From Mucilaginibacter tundrae (GTDB taxonomy: Bacteria; Bacteroidota; Bacteroidia; Sphingobacteriales; Sphingobacteriaceae), in NCBI RefSeq assembly GCF_013408825.1, contig NZ_JACCBZ010000006.1, positions 310,001 through 374,000 on the forward strand: 64,000 bases of DNA, in the 5' to 3' direction. Position 1 is the stretch's first letter, and the number at the start of each line of letters is the position of its first letter. This document shows, piece by piece, positions 41,113 to 50,344 of the stretch. The position numbers and the translations under genes are program-made. The notes under the pieces were generated by a model, which saw only the letters and a program-made list of their open reading frames with translations, was not told the DNA's origin and searched no databases.

Positions 41113-41241
41113 TACTCACCCCGACTGCGCTGCGCTGGTCGACCCTCTCTTCGCCTTCGGCGGAAAGAGGGTGAAGTTCTTTTTTGTTTTACCTCTTTTC
41201 CGCAAAGCGGAAGAGAGGGTGGTAAGCGAAGCGAAACCAGG
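41113..41241. repeat. REP-like doublet with arms in the opposite order
   Basis: The left arm (41113-41172) starts ACTCACCCCGACTGCGCTGC and ends GGAAAGAGGGTG. The right arm (41191-41241) is its reverse complement with changes (CTCTTTTCCGCAAAGCGGAA, then GAAGCGAAACCAGGTA). Here the GAAAGAGGG ends face inward, the reverse of the doublet at 20772, so the two arms can combine in either order. Confidence 0.75.
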
Positions 41242-41273
41242 TAAATAAAACTAACCGACTTTAGGTGTCACAA

Positions 41274-41480
41274 TGGAACAAAACACATAAAAAACGTGCA
41301 TTTTTTGATGTTTTTTATCAATTTTGACGTCGATTTTGAGGGTTTTTCGCGCAAAAATGAGGCTTTTTTGGGCTAAAAACCGCTAAATTCAGGCTAAAAA
41401 TAGATGTAATATCGCTGTTTTCAGGGTGTTTTAGGGGCTTTTTAGGGCTAAAAGTGTACCAAATGTACCATTTTGTTCCA
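41274..41480. repeat. AT-rich segment bounded by TGGAACAAAA/TTTTGTTCCA
   Basis: A 207-bp stretch with a perfect 10-bp inverted repeat at its ends (41274-41283 and 41471-41480). The interior repeats GGCTTTTTxGGCTAAAA-like words (41369-41455) and has no ORF. A second dyad (GTGTACCA, about 41451-41458, with TGGTACAC, about 41489-41496) spans the right end. It may be a small mobile segment or a regulatory RNA region; no homologue is known to me. Confidence 0.45.
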
Positions 41481-41514
41481 CTTATTTGGTGGTACACCCA
41501 ACCAAAAATAACCC

Positions 41515-41545
41515 TTGCATACTACACATTTAAAGCCTAATTTTG
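41515..41545 (+). promoter_or_regulatory. Consensus Bacteroidota promoter upstream of hmgA-hppD
   Basis: TTG (41515-41517), 20 bases, then TAATTTTG (41538-41545). Both boxes and the spacing match the TTG-N19-21-TAnnTTTG consensus. Transcription would begin near 41551, giving a leader of about 230 nt before hmgA, with a 35-codon ORF at its start. Confidence 0.6.
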
Positions 41546-41556
41546 GTTAAACCAAT

Positions 41557-41664
41557 ATGAGCATACAAAAGCACTTTTATTTTTCCCTTGGCCTCACTTC
41601 AATGAGTGATGCTTCATCGTTCAGGGATGCTATGCTCAGTTCTATCGTACTGGCGCAGTACTAA
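41557..41664 (+). CDS. 35-codon leader ORF ahead of hmgA
   Basis: ATG at 41557, a few bases after the predicted transcription start, opens a frame of 35 residues (MSIQKHFYFSLGLTSMSDAS and 15 more) ending at TAA 41664. It is not a convincing signal peptide or membrane helix. Position directly after a consensus promoter and ahead of a catabolic operon makes a leader-peptide role plausible, but it may be chance: an ORF of this length is not statistically remarkable. A palindrome AAACTTTAAAGTTT lies near 41738, between this ORF and hmgA. Confidence 0.3.
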   Translation: MSIQKHFYFSLGLTSMSDASSFRDAMLSSIVLAQY

Positions 41665-41783
41665 TTACCTCTTTTCAGGAATATAAATTTTCATTGCCGG
41701 ATTGATCCGTCGCATTCCTGCTATTCCCTGCTTTTTTAAACTTTAAAGTTTGTAAACTGTTAATAATAAACCAATTATTAATT

Positions 41784-42941
41784 ATGCCTATCTACCATAC
41801 ATTAGGAAAAATTCCGCCAAAGCGGCATACGCAGTTCCGTAAGCCCGATGGAACTTTATACGCTGAAGAACTGGTATCAACCGAAGGGTTCTCCAGCTTG
41901 TACTCGCTGGTTTATCATGCCTACCCACCAACTATAGTTAAGGAACTGGGCGAGCCGTATTCGGTTGAACCTAAGATAGCCCGTGAAAAGCACCTGAAGC
42001 ACACCAGCCTCATCGGTTTCAACGTAGCGCCCGAGGATGATTACCTGCAAAGCCGTAAACCAATACTGGTTAACAGCGATTTACACATCTCGCTGGCAGC
42101 CCCGCGCAAATCCATGACCGACTATTTCTACAAGAATAGCCAGGCAGATGAAGTGATTTTTATCCACCAGGGATCGGGCACATTAAAAACGGGATTTGGT
42201 AAGATCAAGTTTACTTATGGTGATTATGTGATCATTCCCCGTGGCACCATTTACCAGTTGGAATTTGATACGCCGAATAATCGTTTGTTCATTGTAGAGA
42301 GTTTTAGCCCTATCCGTCCGCCAAAGCGTTATCGTAATGCGTACGGGCAGCTTATGGAGCATTCGCCTTACTGTGAGCGTGACATCAAGCGCCCAACCGA
42401 TCTGGAAACCCACGATGAGAAAGGCGACTTTAAAGTTTTGATCAAAAAGCAAGGTTTAATATATCCCTATACCTACGGTACACATCCGTTCGATTTTATA
42501 GGTTGGGACGGCTTCCATTACCCATGGGCGTTATCTATACACGATTTTGAGCCGATAACCGGCAGGTTGCATCAACCACCGCCCGTGCACCAAACATTTG
42601 AAGGTAATAACTTCGTGATCTGCTCATTTGTGCCGAGGAAGTTTGATTATCATCCCCTATCAATCCCTGCCCCATACAACCATAGTAATGTGGATAGCGA
42701 TGAGGTTTTATACTATGTTGATGGTGACTTTATGAGCCGTAAACATGTTGTTAAAGGCCAAATCACGCTGCATCCCGGCGGCATACCACATGGACCATCA
42801 CCCGGTTCGGTTGAAAAATCAATAGGCAAGGAATCAACCGAAGAATTAGCGGTGATGATAGATCCGTTCCGGCCACTAATGATCACCGAAGAAGCAATAA
42901 AAATAGAAGACCCTAATTATTATAAAGGCTGGGCTGAGTAA
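41784..42941 (+). CDS. hmgA: Homogentisate 1,2-dioxygenase
   Basis: Opens the aromatic ring of homogentisate to give maleylacetoacetate. The 385-residue protein is a cupin-like fold. The Fe(II) ligand region reads YNHSNVDSDEVLYYVDGDFM and ITLHPGGIPHGPSPG, with His and Glu spaced as in the known enzyme; upstream phrases TYGTHPFDFIGWDGFHYPWA and RLHQPPPVHQTFEGNNFVIC also match. It is the first gene of the operon with hppD, 18 bp apart, and is divergent from the FAH-family gene, giving a near-complete tyrosine degradation set. Confidence 0.93.
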   Translation: MPIYHTLGKIPPKRHTQFRKPDGTLYAEELVSTEGFSSLYSLVYHAYPPTIVKELGEPYSVEPKIAREKHLKHTSLIGFNVAPEDDYLQSRKPILVNSDLHISLAAPRKSMTDYFYKNSQADEVIFIHQGSGTLKTGFGKIKFTYGDYVIIPRGTIYQLEFDTPNNRLFIVESFSPIRPPKRYRNAYGQLMEHSPYCERDIKRPTDLETHDEKGDFKVLIKKQGLIYPYTYGTHPFDFIGWDGFHYPWALSIHDFEPITGRLHQPPPVHQTFEGNNFVICSFVPRKFDYHPLSIPAPYNHSNVDSDEVLYYVDGDFMSRKHVVKGQITLHPGGIPHGPSPGSVEKSIGKESTEELAVMIDPFRPLMITEEAIKIEDPNYYKGWAE

Positions 42942-42959
42942 AAAAATTAAAGACAAAAC

Positions 42960-44084
42960 ATGGAAACACAAACATTAGATAAACCAATCCAAACAACAGA
43001 TTTTTTACCTTTAAACGGTACCGATTATGTTGAATTTTATGTTGGCAATGCCAAACAGGCTGCCCATTATTATAAAACCGCTTTCGGCTTTCAGGACCTG
43101 GCTTATTCAGGGCCAGAGACAGGCGTGCGCGATAAAGCTTCGTACGTATTGCAACAAGGTAAGATCCGCCTGATGTTAACTACACCATTGCATTCGGATC
43201 ATCCCATCGCGGAGCATATAAAAAAGCACGGTGATGGTGTAAAAATACTGGCTCTTTGGGTTGATGATGCTTACGATGCATTTCAGCAGACGGTAAGTCG
43301 CGGGGCGCAACCTTATCAAAAACCGCAAACCATAAACGACGAGCACGGCGAAGTACGCACCAGCGGTATTAAGCTTTATGGCGATACTGTACACATGTTC
43401 ATCGAACGTAAAAACTACAACGGATTATTTTTACCCGGTTATAAAAAATTGGAAACACACTACAATCCAACTGATACAGGCCTTTTATATGTAGACCATT
43501 GCGTAGGCAACGTTGGTTGGCATAAAATGAACCAATGGGTTGATTTTTACGCTGATGTAATGGGTTTCAAAAACATTTTAACCTTTGATGATAAAATGAT
43601 CTCTACCGAATATTCAGCTTTGATGAGTAAAGTAATGAGCAACGGAAATGGCTATGTTAAATTCCCAATCAACGAACCTGCTGAAGGCAAAAGGAAATCG
43701 CAGATTGAAGAATATCTTGAGTTTTATGAAGGCGAAGGTGTACAGCACATGGCTTTAGCTACGCACGATATTGTAAAAACTGTAACCGACCTGCAAAGCA
43801 GAGGCGTAGAATTTTTAACAGTGCCTACCTCCTACTATGATGAGTTGACCGATCGTGTTGGCCATATTGATGAGGATTTAGAGCCATTAAAAAAACTGGG
43901 CATCTTAGTTGACCGCGATGACGAAGGTTACTTATTACAAATATTTACCAAACCTGTTGAAGATAGGCCAACTTTATTCTTCGAGATCATTCAGCGTAAA
44001 GGCGCCAAATCATTTGGCGCTGGCAACTTCAAGGCACTATTTGAAGCTATTGAACGCGAGCAGGATTTAAGAGGGAATTTATAA
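42960..44084 (+). CDS. hppD: 4-hydroxyphenylpyruvate dioxygenase
   Basis: Converts 4-hydroxyphenylpyruvate to homogentisate, the step before hmgA. The 374-residue protein consists of two vicinal-oxygen-chelate domains. The iron ligands sit in the C-terminal one: the histidine in YVDHCVGNVGWHKMNQWVDF, the histidine in GVQHMALATHDI, and the glutamate in LFFEIIQRKGAKSFG, which also contains the conserved C-terminal phenylalanine helix start. A strong terminator at 44111 ends the operon. Confidence 0.94.
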   Translation: METQTLDKPIQTTDFLPLNGTDYVEFYVGNAKQAAHYYKTAFGFQDLAYSGPETGVRDKASYVLQQGKIRLMLTTPLHSDHPIAEHIKKHGDGVKILALWVDDAYDAFQQTVSRGAQPYQKPQTINDEHGEVRTSGIKLYGDTVHMFIERKNYNGLFLPGYKKLETHYNPTDTGLLYVDHCVGNVGWHKMNQWVDFYADVMGFKNILTFDDKMISTEYSALMSKVMSNGNGYVKFPINEPAEGKRKSQIEEYLEFYEGEGVQHMALATHDIVKTVTDLQSRGVEFLTVPTSYYDELTDRVGHIDEDLEPLKKLGILVDRDDEGYLLQIFTKPVEDRPTLFFEIIQRKGAKSFGAGNFKALFEAIEREQDLRGNL

Positions 44085-44110
44085 TTGAACAGTTCACAAT
44101 TTATATAAAG

Positions 44111-44146
44111 GAAAGCCCCGACTTCCGGTAGGGGCTTTTCTTTTTT
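44111..44146 (+). terminator. Terminator of the hmgA-hppD operon
   Basis: AAAGCCCC (44112-44119) pairs with GGGGCTTT (44131-44138), with an inner CCGACTTCCGG stretch. The T run at 44138-44146 (TTCTTTTTT) follows. Orientation is plus-strand. Confidence 0.75.
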
Positions 44147-44186
44147 CATTGATGATCTAACTAATAATGCTTTTATTTTTCTTGGA

Positions 44187-44210
44187 TCTTGACTCATGAT
44201 TCTTGACTCT
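44187..44210. repeat. Short dispersed repeat (TCAAGA family), minus orientation
   Basis: TTGACTCATGATTCTTGACT is the complement of the repeat at 16281 and of the copy inside leuS (45175), with small changes. It sits about 90 bp ahead of the leuS start. Confidence 0.45.
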
Positions 44211-44296
44211 CCCGCGTTCCGCCAACTAATCATCAATTAACTATCAAACTCATAGGGATTTTACTAATTTCGCTACCTCATACGCTTAATTATAAA

Positions 44297-47200
44297 ATGG
44301 ACTATCAATTTAAAGATATAGAGCAAAAGTGGCAGCAATTTTGGGCCGATCATCAAACTTTTAAAGCTGAGGATAATAGCACTAAACCCAAATATTATGT
44401 GCTGGATATGTTCCCGTACCCATCAGGCGCAGGGCTGCATGTTGGACACCCGCTGGGCTATATCGCTTCTGATATTTTTGCGAGATATAAACGTTTAAAA
44501 GGCTTTAATGTGCTACACCCGATGGGTTACGACTCATTTGGTTTGCCTGCTGAGCAGTATGCTATACAAACGGGTCAGCACCCTGCTATCACTACCGAAA
44601 CTAATATTGCTACTTACCGCCGCCAGTTAGATCAGATCGGATTTTCATTCGACTGGAGTCGTGAAGTACGCACCAGTTCGCCCGATTATTACAAGTGGAC
44701 ACAGTGGATATTTATGCAACTGTTCAATTCATGGTATAACAAAGCCATTGAGAAAGCAGAGCCAATAAGCGTATTGGTTAAGCACTTTGAAGAGCATGGT
44801 TCGACAGGCATAAATGCCGTTTGTGATGAAGAAATTTTAAGCTTTAATGCTGATGAATGGAAGGCGATGAGCCATGACGAACAGCAAGCCGAACTATTGA
44901 AATACCGCCTGACTTACCTGCGTGAAAGCACTGTAAACTGGTGCCCGGCTTTAGGTACTGTATTGGCGAACGACGAGGTGAAAGACGGCTTCAGCGAGCG
45001 CGGCGGTTACCCCGTTGAACAAAAGAAAATGATGCAGTGGAGCATGCGCATAGCAGCCTATGCCGAACGCCTTTTACAAGGCTTGGATACCATTGACTGG
45101 CCCGAACCTTTAAAAGAAATGCAAAGGAACTGGATTGGTAAAAGTACCGGGGCTTCGGTTAGGTTCCCGATTGAGAATCAAGAATCAAGAGTTAAGAGTC
45201 AAGAATATATTGAAGTTTTCACTACCCGTGTTGATACTATTTTTGGAGTAACATTTGTTGTGTTAGCTCCTGAACATGAATTGGTGAAGGAATTAACAAC
45301 ACCGGAGCAAAAAGGCGCGATTGAAGCCTATATCACCCAAACAAAAAAGAAATCGGAGCTGGACAGGATGGCGGATACAAAAACGGTATCGGGCGCATTT
45401 ACCGGCAGCTATGTACTGAATCCTCTCAATGGCGAAAAGGTGCAGATATGGATTGCCGATTATGTGTTGGCTGGCTACGGTACTGGCGCGGTTATGGCTG
45501 TGCCAAGTGGCGATCAGCGTGATTATTTATTCGCAAAGCATTTTAATTTGCCGATAGTACCGATCATGGACATCCAGCAAATAGAAACCGAAGCCGACCC
45601 AACCAAGGATGGCCGGTATATTAATTCGGATTTTATAAATGGATTGTTTTATAACGAAGCCGTTAAATCTGTTGTGGCTAAATTGGAAGAGATCGGCGCG
45701 GGAAAGGCAAAAGTGAACTTCAGGATGCGCGATGCCATATTTGGACGCCAGCGCTATTGGGGAGAACCGGTACCGGTTTATTTTAAGGATGGATTGCCTT
45801 ATTTGATTGAAGAAAGTGAATTGCCTTTGGTATTGCCGGAGGTTGATAAATATTTACCTACAGAAAGCGGTGAGCCACCTTTGGGGAGAGCAGAGAACTG
45901 GTTATACAAACAAGCCCCCTCTAAATCTCCCCCAGAAGGGGAGACTTCCTCCTCGCACATGGCCGGAAGCTACAGAGAAACAGCAGATCCTGTATATTAT
46001 GAACAGTTAAAGGATTTTAGCAGAGATAATAGAAATCAACCAACAGAAGCGGAAAATATTTTGTGGCAATTGTTGAGAAACGAACAAACAGGTTTTAAAA
46101 TAAGAAGACAACATGCCATTGGTCAATATATAGCTGATTTTGTTTCCTTACAGAAAGGATTGATTATTGAATTAGATGGTCATCACCACAAACTAAATAA
46201 AGAAGCTGATGATGCAAGGACAGAGGTGCTTAATCATTTAGGATTTGACGTAATCAGATTTATAAATGATGAGGTATTAAGTAATCCGCAAAAAGTAGCT
46301 AACGATATTAAACAAAAATTGCAAGTTATACCCGATAGAAAAAAAGTCTCCCCTGCCGGGGGAGATTTAGAGGGGGCTTATGCTTATGAACTATCCACTA
46401 TGCCGGGTTGGGCTGGCTCAAGCTGGTATTGGTACCGCTACATGGATGCGCATAATGACCATGAATTCGCATCCAAAAAAGCAGTAGAATACTGGAAAGA
46501 TGTGGACTTGTACATCGGTGGCAGCGAACACGCTACCGGGCACTTGCTGTACAGCCGTTTCTGGAATAAGTTTATGAAGGATATGAGCCTGGTAGTTGAG
46601 GAAGAGCCTTTCAAAAAGCTGATCAATCAGGGGATGATACAGGGCAGGAGTAATTTTGTGTATCGATTGGTTGATGAAGAAGGCAGAGGTACAAACACCT
46701 TTGTTTCGCATGGATTAATTAAAGAATACAAAACATCACCGTTACATGTGGATGTGAATATCGTAGATAATGATATATTGAATATCCAAAGGTTTAAGGA
46801 ATGGCGTGAAGAATACGCCGATGCTGAATTTGTATTAGAAGGTGGTAAATATATCTGTGGACACGAAGTTGAAAAAATGTCTAAATCCAAATTCAACGTG
46901 GTTAACCCGGATGATTTGATCGCGCGTTATGGCGCGGATACTTTGAGGATGTACGAAATGTTTTTAGGCCCGCTGGAGCAAAGTAAACCGTGGAATACGA
47001 ATGGTATTGAGGGCGTATTTAAATTCCTGCGTAAATTCTGGCGATTGTTCCATAATGAGCAATGGGTATTTACAGTATCAAATGCTGAGCCATCAAAAGC
47101 CGAATTAAAATCACTGCATAAAATCATCCGTAAGGTTGAAGAAGATGTAGAGCGCTTCTCGTTCAACACCTCAGTTTCCAGCTTTATGATAGCGGTCAAT

Positions 47201-47560
47201 GAGTTGACTGACCTGAAATGTAATAACAAGTCGATTTTGCAGGATATGGTGATTGTCTTATCATCCTATGCGCCGCACATGTGCGAGGAGTTATGGACTT
47301 TGTTAGGTAACGAAGCCGGTACGCTGTCTTATGCAACCTACCCTAAATTTAATGGCACTTATTTGATTGAGGATGAGTTCGCCTACCCTATTTCTATCAA
47401 TGGCAAAACTAAAATGAACCTAAGTATCTCGTTAAGCCTTGATGCGTCAGCTACCGAGGCTGTGGTTTTGGCTAATGCTGATGTGTTGCGATACCTGGAT
47501 GGCAAATCGCCTAAAAAAGTTATTGTGGTAAAGGGCAGGATCGTGAATATGGTGGTGTAA
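44297..47560 (+). CDS. leuS: Leucyl-tRNA synthetase carrying an in-frame nuclease-domain insertion
   Basis: Charges tRNA-Leu. The protein is 1087 residues against about 930 for the family; the excess is accounted for by the 468-bp insertion at residues about 539-694. Active-site signatures are intact: HVGH at 48-51 (HIGH), the CP1 editing domain with [13 protein letters not shown] and [16 protein letters not shown], and KMSKS at 860-864. Sequence on both sides of the insertion joins cleanly (GRAENWLYK to [16 protein letters not shown]). The enzyme is essential, so the mature protein must still fold. A second, short repeat insertion adds about 10 residues near residues 293-303. Confidence 0.92.
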   Translation: MDYQFKDIEQKWQQFWADHQTFKAEDNSTKPKYYVLDMFPYPSGAGLHVGHPLGYIASDIFARYKRLKGFNVLHPMGYDSFGLPAEQYAIQTGQHPAITTETNIATYRRQLDQIGFSFDWSREVRTSSPDYYKWTQWIFMQLFNSWYNKAIEKAEPISVLVKHFEEHGSTGINAVCDEEILSFNADEWKAMSHDEQQAELLKYRLTYLRESTVNWCPALGTVLANDEVKDGFSERGGYPVEQKKMMQWSMRIAAYAERLLQGLDTIDWPEPLKEMQRNWIGKSTGASVRFPIENQESRVKSQEYIEVFTTRVDTIFGVTFVVLAPEHELVKELTTPEQKGAIEAYITQTKKKSELDRMADTKTVSGAFTGSYVLNPLNGEKVQIWIADYVLAGYGTGAVMAVPSGDQRDYLFAKHFNLPIVPIMDIQQIETEADPTKDGRYINSDFINGLFYNEAVKSVVAKLEEIGAGKAKVNFRMRDAIFGRQRYWGEPVPVYFKDGLPYLIEESELPLVLPEVDKYLPTESGEPPLGRAENWLYKQAPSKSPPEGETSSSHMAGSYRETADPVYYEQLKDFSRDNRNQPTEAENILWQLLRNEQTGFKIRRQHAIGQYIADFVSLQKGLIIELDGHHHKLNKEADDARTEVLNHLGFDVIRFINDEVLSNPQKVANDIKQKLQVIPDRKKVSPAGGDLEGAYAYELSTMPGWAGSSWYWYRYMDAHNDHEFASKKAVEYWKDVDLYIGGSEHATGHLLYSRFWNKFMKDMSLVVEEEPFKKLINQGMIQGRSNFVYRLVDEEGRGTNTFVSHGLIKEYKTSPLHVDVNIVDNDILNIQRFKEWREEYADAEFVLEGGKYICGHEVEKMSKSKFNVVNPDDLIARYGADTLRMYEMFLGPLEQSKPWNTNGIEGVFKFLRKFWRLFHNEQWVFTVSNAEPSKAELKSLHKIIRKVEEDVERFSFNTSVSSFMIAVNELTDLKCNNKSILQDMVIVLSSYAPHMCEELWTLLGNEAGTLSYATYPKFNGTYLIEDEFAYPISINGKTKMNLSISLSLDASATEAVVLANADVLRYLDGKSPKKVIVVKGRIVNMVV
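45175..45205. repeat. Short dispersed repeat (TCAAGA family) in frame within leuS
   Basis: GAATCAAGAATCAAGAGTTA and the bases after it match the repeats at 16281, 44187 and 57311. It is read as part of the CP1 editing region, adding about 10 residues ([10 protein letters not shown]) between FPIE and [14 protein letters not shown]. Reading frame and motifs on both sides are intact. Confidence 0.55.
45912..46379 (+). mobile_element. Nuclease-carrying element with 36-bp inverted arms, inserted in leuS
   Basis: A 468-bp block (exactly 156 codons) bounded by 36-bp inverted arms, 45912-45947 and 46344-46379. The arms match at 33 or 34 of 36 positions; both contain AAGCCCCCTCTAAATCTCCC on one strand, and each is also a hairpin (TCTCCCC/GGGGAGA). 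Between them is a DUF559/Vsr-like endonuclease domain with the core motifs [13 protein letters not shown] (Glu586), [14 protein letters not shown] (Arg603, Arg604, Asp614) and IIELDGHHH (Glu625, Asp627). Standalone DUF559 proteins have the same order. No intein splice motifs are seen. Arms without the nuclease occur at 31087 and 37976. No target duplication is obvious. Confidence 0.8.
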
Positions 47561-47665
47561 CCACTTGTACCTTAAAGTAAAATGTCATTGCAGTAATGAT
47601 CGGTTAATTCGGCAACAGAATTACTAAACACTTACAGCAATGGCTTTTTTTATTTTAAATCTCTT

Positions 47666-47709
47666 AGTGTAACATTTACAATATGTTACACTTTAATTAA
47701 TTATTTTTG
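47666..47709 (+). promoter_or_regulatory. Palindrome and -7 element upstream of the TonB receptor-like gene
   Basis: AGTGTAACAT (47666-47675) and ATGTTACACT (47683-47692) are perfect complements around 7 bases. Ten bases downstream lies TATTTTTG (47702-47709), a match to TAnnTTTG. The dyad position, just upstream of the -7 element, suits an operator or activator site. The protein that binds is unknown. Confidence 0.45.
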
Positions 47710-47767
47710 GCAAATTAATTGTAACAATTCAGGTATTTTCGCCTCCAATTTCCAAAAGCATCAAAAA

Positions 47768-50281
47768 ATGAAACGTTTTTACATATTAGTTCTATTATTA
47801 GGCTCCATGCTGTCGGCGAAAGCACAGTTTGGCGGGTCTACAATTACAGGTAAAATATCCGGTACGGTTATCGACTCGGTTACTAAAAAACCTGTTCAAT
47901 ATGCCAGTGTGGCCATCTACCTAAGCAGCGGAAAAACCCCGCTTAATGGCATGCTGACTGATGCTAATGGTGGTTTTAAAATTTACAACATCCACCCGGG
48001 CAGTTATAAAGTTACCATTACATTTGTTGGTGGCTATAAAACTAAAACCATAAACCCGGTTGTTACAAGCGGTTCAAAACCCGACGCTAATTTGGGTAAT
48101 ATTAAAATAAGGCCTGATAATGGCGACCTTGGCGAAGTTTCAATTACTGCAAAAGCGCCACTTATTGAAAACCATATTGATAAGATAGTTTACAACGCCG
48201 AAAAAGATATTACCAACGTTGGCGGCAATGCGAGCGATGTATTACAGAAAGTACCATTGGTAGCAGTGGACATTAATGGTAACGTTTCTTTACGTGGTGA
48301 TGCTAATGTTAAGGTTTTGATCAACGGTAAACCATCCGGCGCTATGTCGGCCAGTTTATCTGATGTATTAAAAACCATTCCTGCCGATCAGATCAAGAGT
48401 ATCGAGGTTATAACCTCGCCATCTGCAAAATATGACGCGGAAGGTTCAGCGGGTATTATCAATATCATTACCAAGCAAAAAAATGCTTCAGGTTTAAGTG
48501 GTTCGGTTAGCGGCGGTATAGGTACACGCCAAAACAATGGTAACTTTAACTTAAACTACAATAAAAACAGGTTCAGCATTTCGGCAAATATTGGTGGTAA
48601 CCTTACCTGGCCACAAACTTCGATCACTAAATTTAGCCAGACTATAACAAGCGATACCTCGCGCAATAGTTTACAATCTACACGTAATAGTACTATTAAA
48701 CGATATGGCACTATTAGTTCTTTAACAGCTGGATATGATATTAATAGCTATAACAGCTTAACTTCTACATTCAGATACAACAGGGGTGGATTTAACCAAA
48801 CCGGGCCTTCAACTACCAGCTCATCTTCAGTGATACATGGTACAACTGTGGATACATCGTTTGCCAGTGAATATCAAAACAATACGATACAACATAACCT
48901 GTTTTATGGTTTTGACTGGAGTTTAGATTATACCCACAAATTCCGCAAAGAAGGAGAAGAACTGGACCTTTCGGCACAATGGAGTCATAGCGCGGTTAAT
49001 ACAGACTACACCAATACTTATGCAGGTGAATCGCCTTATGCAAATCAACGAGGATTAAACGATGGTACCAACAATGAGTATACCTTCCAATTAGATTATA
49101 CATTGCCAATAAGTAAGTTATTAAAATTTGAGGCTGGTGGTAAAACAACCATTAGAAGACTAAATAGTAATTTTGATACCTTTGGTGGCGATAACCTTGA
49201 TGTGTTGGATGCTGCTAACAGTGACTTGTATGATTACAACCAAAATGTATACGCCGGATACTCGGTATTTACATTTACGCTGCCTAAAAACTACACCATA
49301 TTAGCGGGTGGAAGGTTTGAGAACACTACAATTAATGGTGATGCGATTAGCGCGGAGCCGAACCTGCCACCGGTTGATCAAAACTATAATATATTTATCC
49401 CGAGCCTAACTATTCAAAAACAATTTGGTACATCACAAACATTAAAATTAAGTTATAGCAAACGTATTACCCGCCCAAGCTTAACTTATTTGAACCCGTT
49501 TGTTAACATGAGTAACCCACAGAGCGAATCAGCAGGTAACCCGAATTTGAGCCCTGAAATATCACAAACGATTGAGTTGAATTACAATACTTTCATTAAA
49601 TCATCCGTAATTAACTTCTCGGTTTATTACAAACACATCAATGGTTTAATCGAAAGTATATTAACACCAACTACGGTTAATGATTCTACAAAAGGTACGC
49701 TAAGCACCTATCAAAATATAGGTAGCAATAATTCATGGGGATCAAGCTTCTTTGGCTCGATCAACCCTATTAAAATATTAACTATACGTGGAAGTATTAA
49801 CGCTTATACCTATAATCCCGATCCGACAGGTGCATTCGCACAGGATCACAGCGCTGAAGGCACTTATATTCAATACAACGCGTTCGGTATGGCTGAGGTA
49901 GACCTGAAAAGCATAGTAGGCCAGGTTTTCGCGATTGAAAATTCACCACGCCGTACTATTCAAGGTACAAACCCATCGTTCAGCTTGCTAGGCTTCGGTG
50001 TAAGAAAGCAATTTGATAATAAAAAGGCCTCAATTGGTGTTAACGTACTGCAACCATTCAACAAGTATAAATACTTCGATCAAAACATAAGCAGCCCGGG
50101 TTTGGTACAAACCAGCAGCACGGCGTTTCCGTTCCGCTCGGTTGGTTTAACGTTTAGCTACAGCTTTGGTAAAATAACCTTTAGCAATCCTAAAACCAAA
50201 AGCGACAATCCTGACGAAGAAAAACAGGATGACCAAGGTGGGCCGGGTGGCGCACCAGCAGCCGGGGGAAGCTCAAAATAA
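47768..50281 (+). CDS. TonB-receptor-like outer-membrane protein with CarboxypepD_reg domain
   Basis: An 837-residue exported protein: signal peptide 1-19, an N-terminal carboxypeptidase-regulatory-like domain (residues about 27-115, KISGTVIDSVTKKPVQYASV), a plug domain (about 120-230, with VEITAKAPLIENHIDKIVYN-type motif and GSAGIINIITKQ), and a large beta-barrel ending near residue 805. A Pro/Gly-rich tail follows. The barrel matches the outer-membrane beta-barrel family (PF14905) that often exports or takes up peptides. No partner SusD gene is seen. A possible operator lies 75 bp upstream. Confidence 0.83.
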   Translation: MKRFYILVLLLGSMLSAKAQFGGSTITGKISGTVIDSVTKKPVQYASVAIYLSSGKTPLNGMLTDANGGFKIYNIHPGSYKVTITFVGGYKTKTINPVVTSGSKPDANLGNIKIRPDNGDLGEVSITAKAPLIENHIDKIVYNAEKDITNVGGNASDVLQKVPLVAVDINGNVSLRGDANVKVLINGKPSGAMSASLSDVLKTIPADQIKSIEVITSPSAKYDAEGSAGIINIITKQKNASGLSGSVSGGIGTRQNNGNFNLNYNKNRFSISANIGGNLTWPQTSITKFSQTITSDTSRNSLQSTRNSTIKRYGTISSLTAGYDINSYNSLTSTFRYNRGGFNQTGPSTTSSSSVIHGTTVDTSFASEYQNNTIQHNLFYGFDWSLDYTHKFRKEGEELDLSAQWSHSAVNTDYTNTYAGESPYANQRGLNDGTNNEYTFQLDYTLPISKLLKFEAGGKTTIRRLNSNFDTFGGDNLDVLDAANSDLYDYNQNVYAGYSVFTFTLPKNYTILAGGRFENTTINGDAISAEPNLPPVDQNYNIFIPSLTIQKQFGTSQTLKLSYSKRITRPSLTYLNPFVNMSNPQSESAGNPNLSPEISQTIELNYNTFIKSSVINFSVYYKHINGLIESILTPTTVNDSTKGTLSTYQNIGSNNSWGSSFFGSINPIKILTIRGSINAYTYNPDPTGAFAQDHSAEGTYIQYNAFGMAEVDLKSIVGQVFAIENSPRRTIQGTNPSFSLLGFGVRKQFDNKKASIGVNVLQPFNKYKYFDQNISSPGLVQTSSTAFPFRSVGLTFSYSFGKITFSNPKTKSDNPDEEKQDDQGGPGGAPAAGGSSK

Positions 50282-50303
50282 TATAACAGCAATTGTATAA
50301 ATT

Positions 50304-50338
50304 AAAAAGACCCTTGTTTTATAAGGGTCTTTTTTTTG
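50304..50338 (+). terminator. Bidirectional terminator between convergent genes
   Basis: AAAAGACCCTT (50304-50314) pairs with AAGGGTCTTTT (50322-50332), followed by TTTTTTTG. Flanking runs on both strands fit the convergent OMP gene and MutS-like gene. Confidence 0.75.
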
Positions 50339-50344
50339 TGAAAA

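Noticed and set aside
45912..46379. The leuS insertion as an intein
   Set aside because: No Cys/Ser/Thr at a proper splice junction and no HN-plus-nucleophile end; the arms are read as protein.
46418..47229. Minus-strand open frames in leuS
   Set aside because: They are shadows of the leuS frame; no motif or start context.
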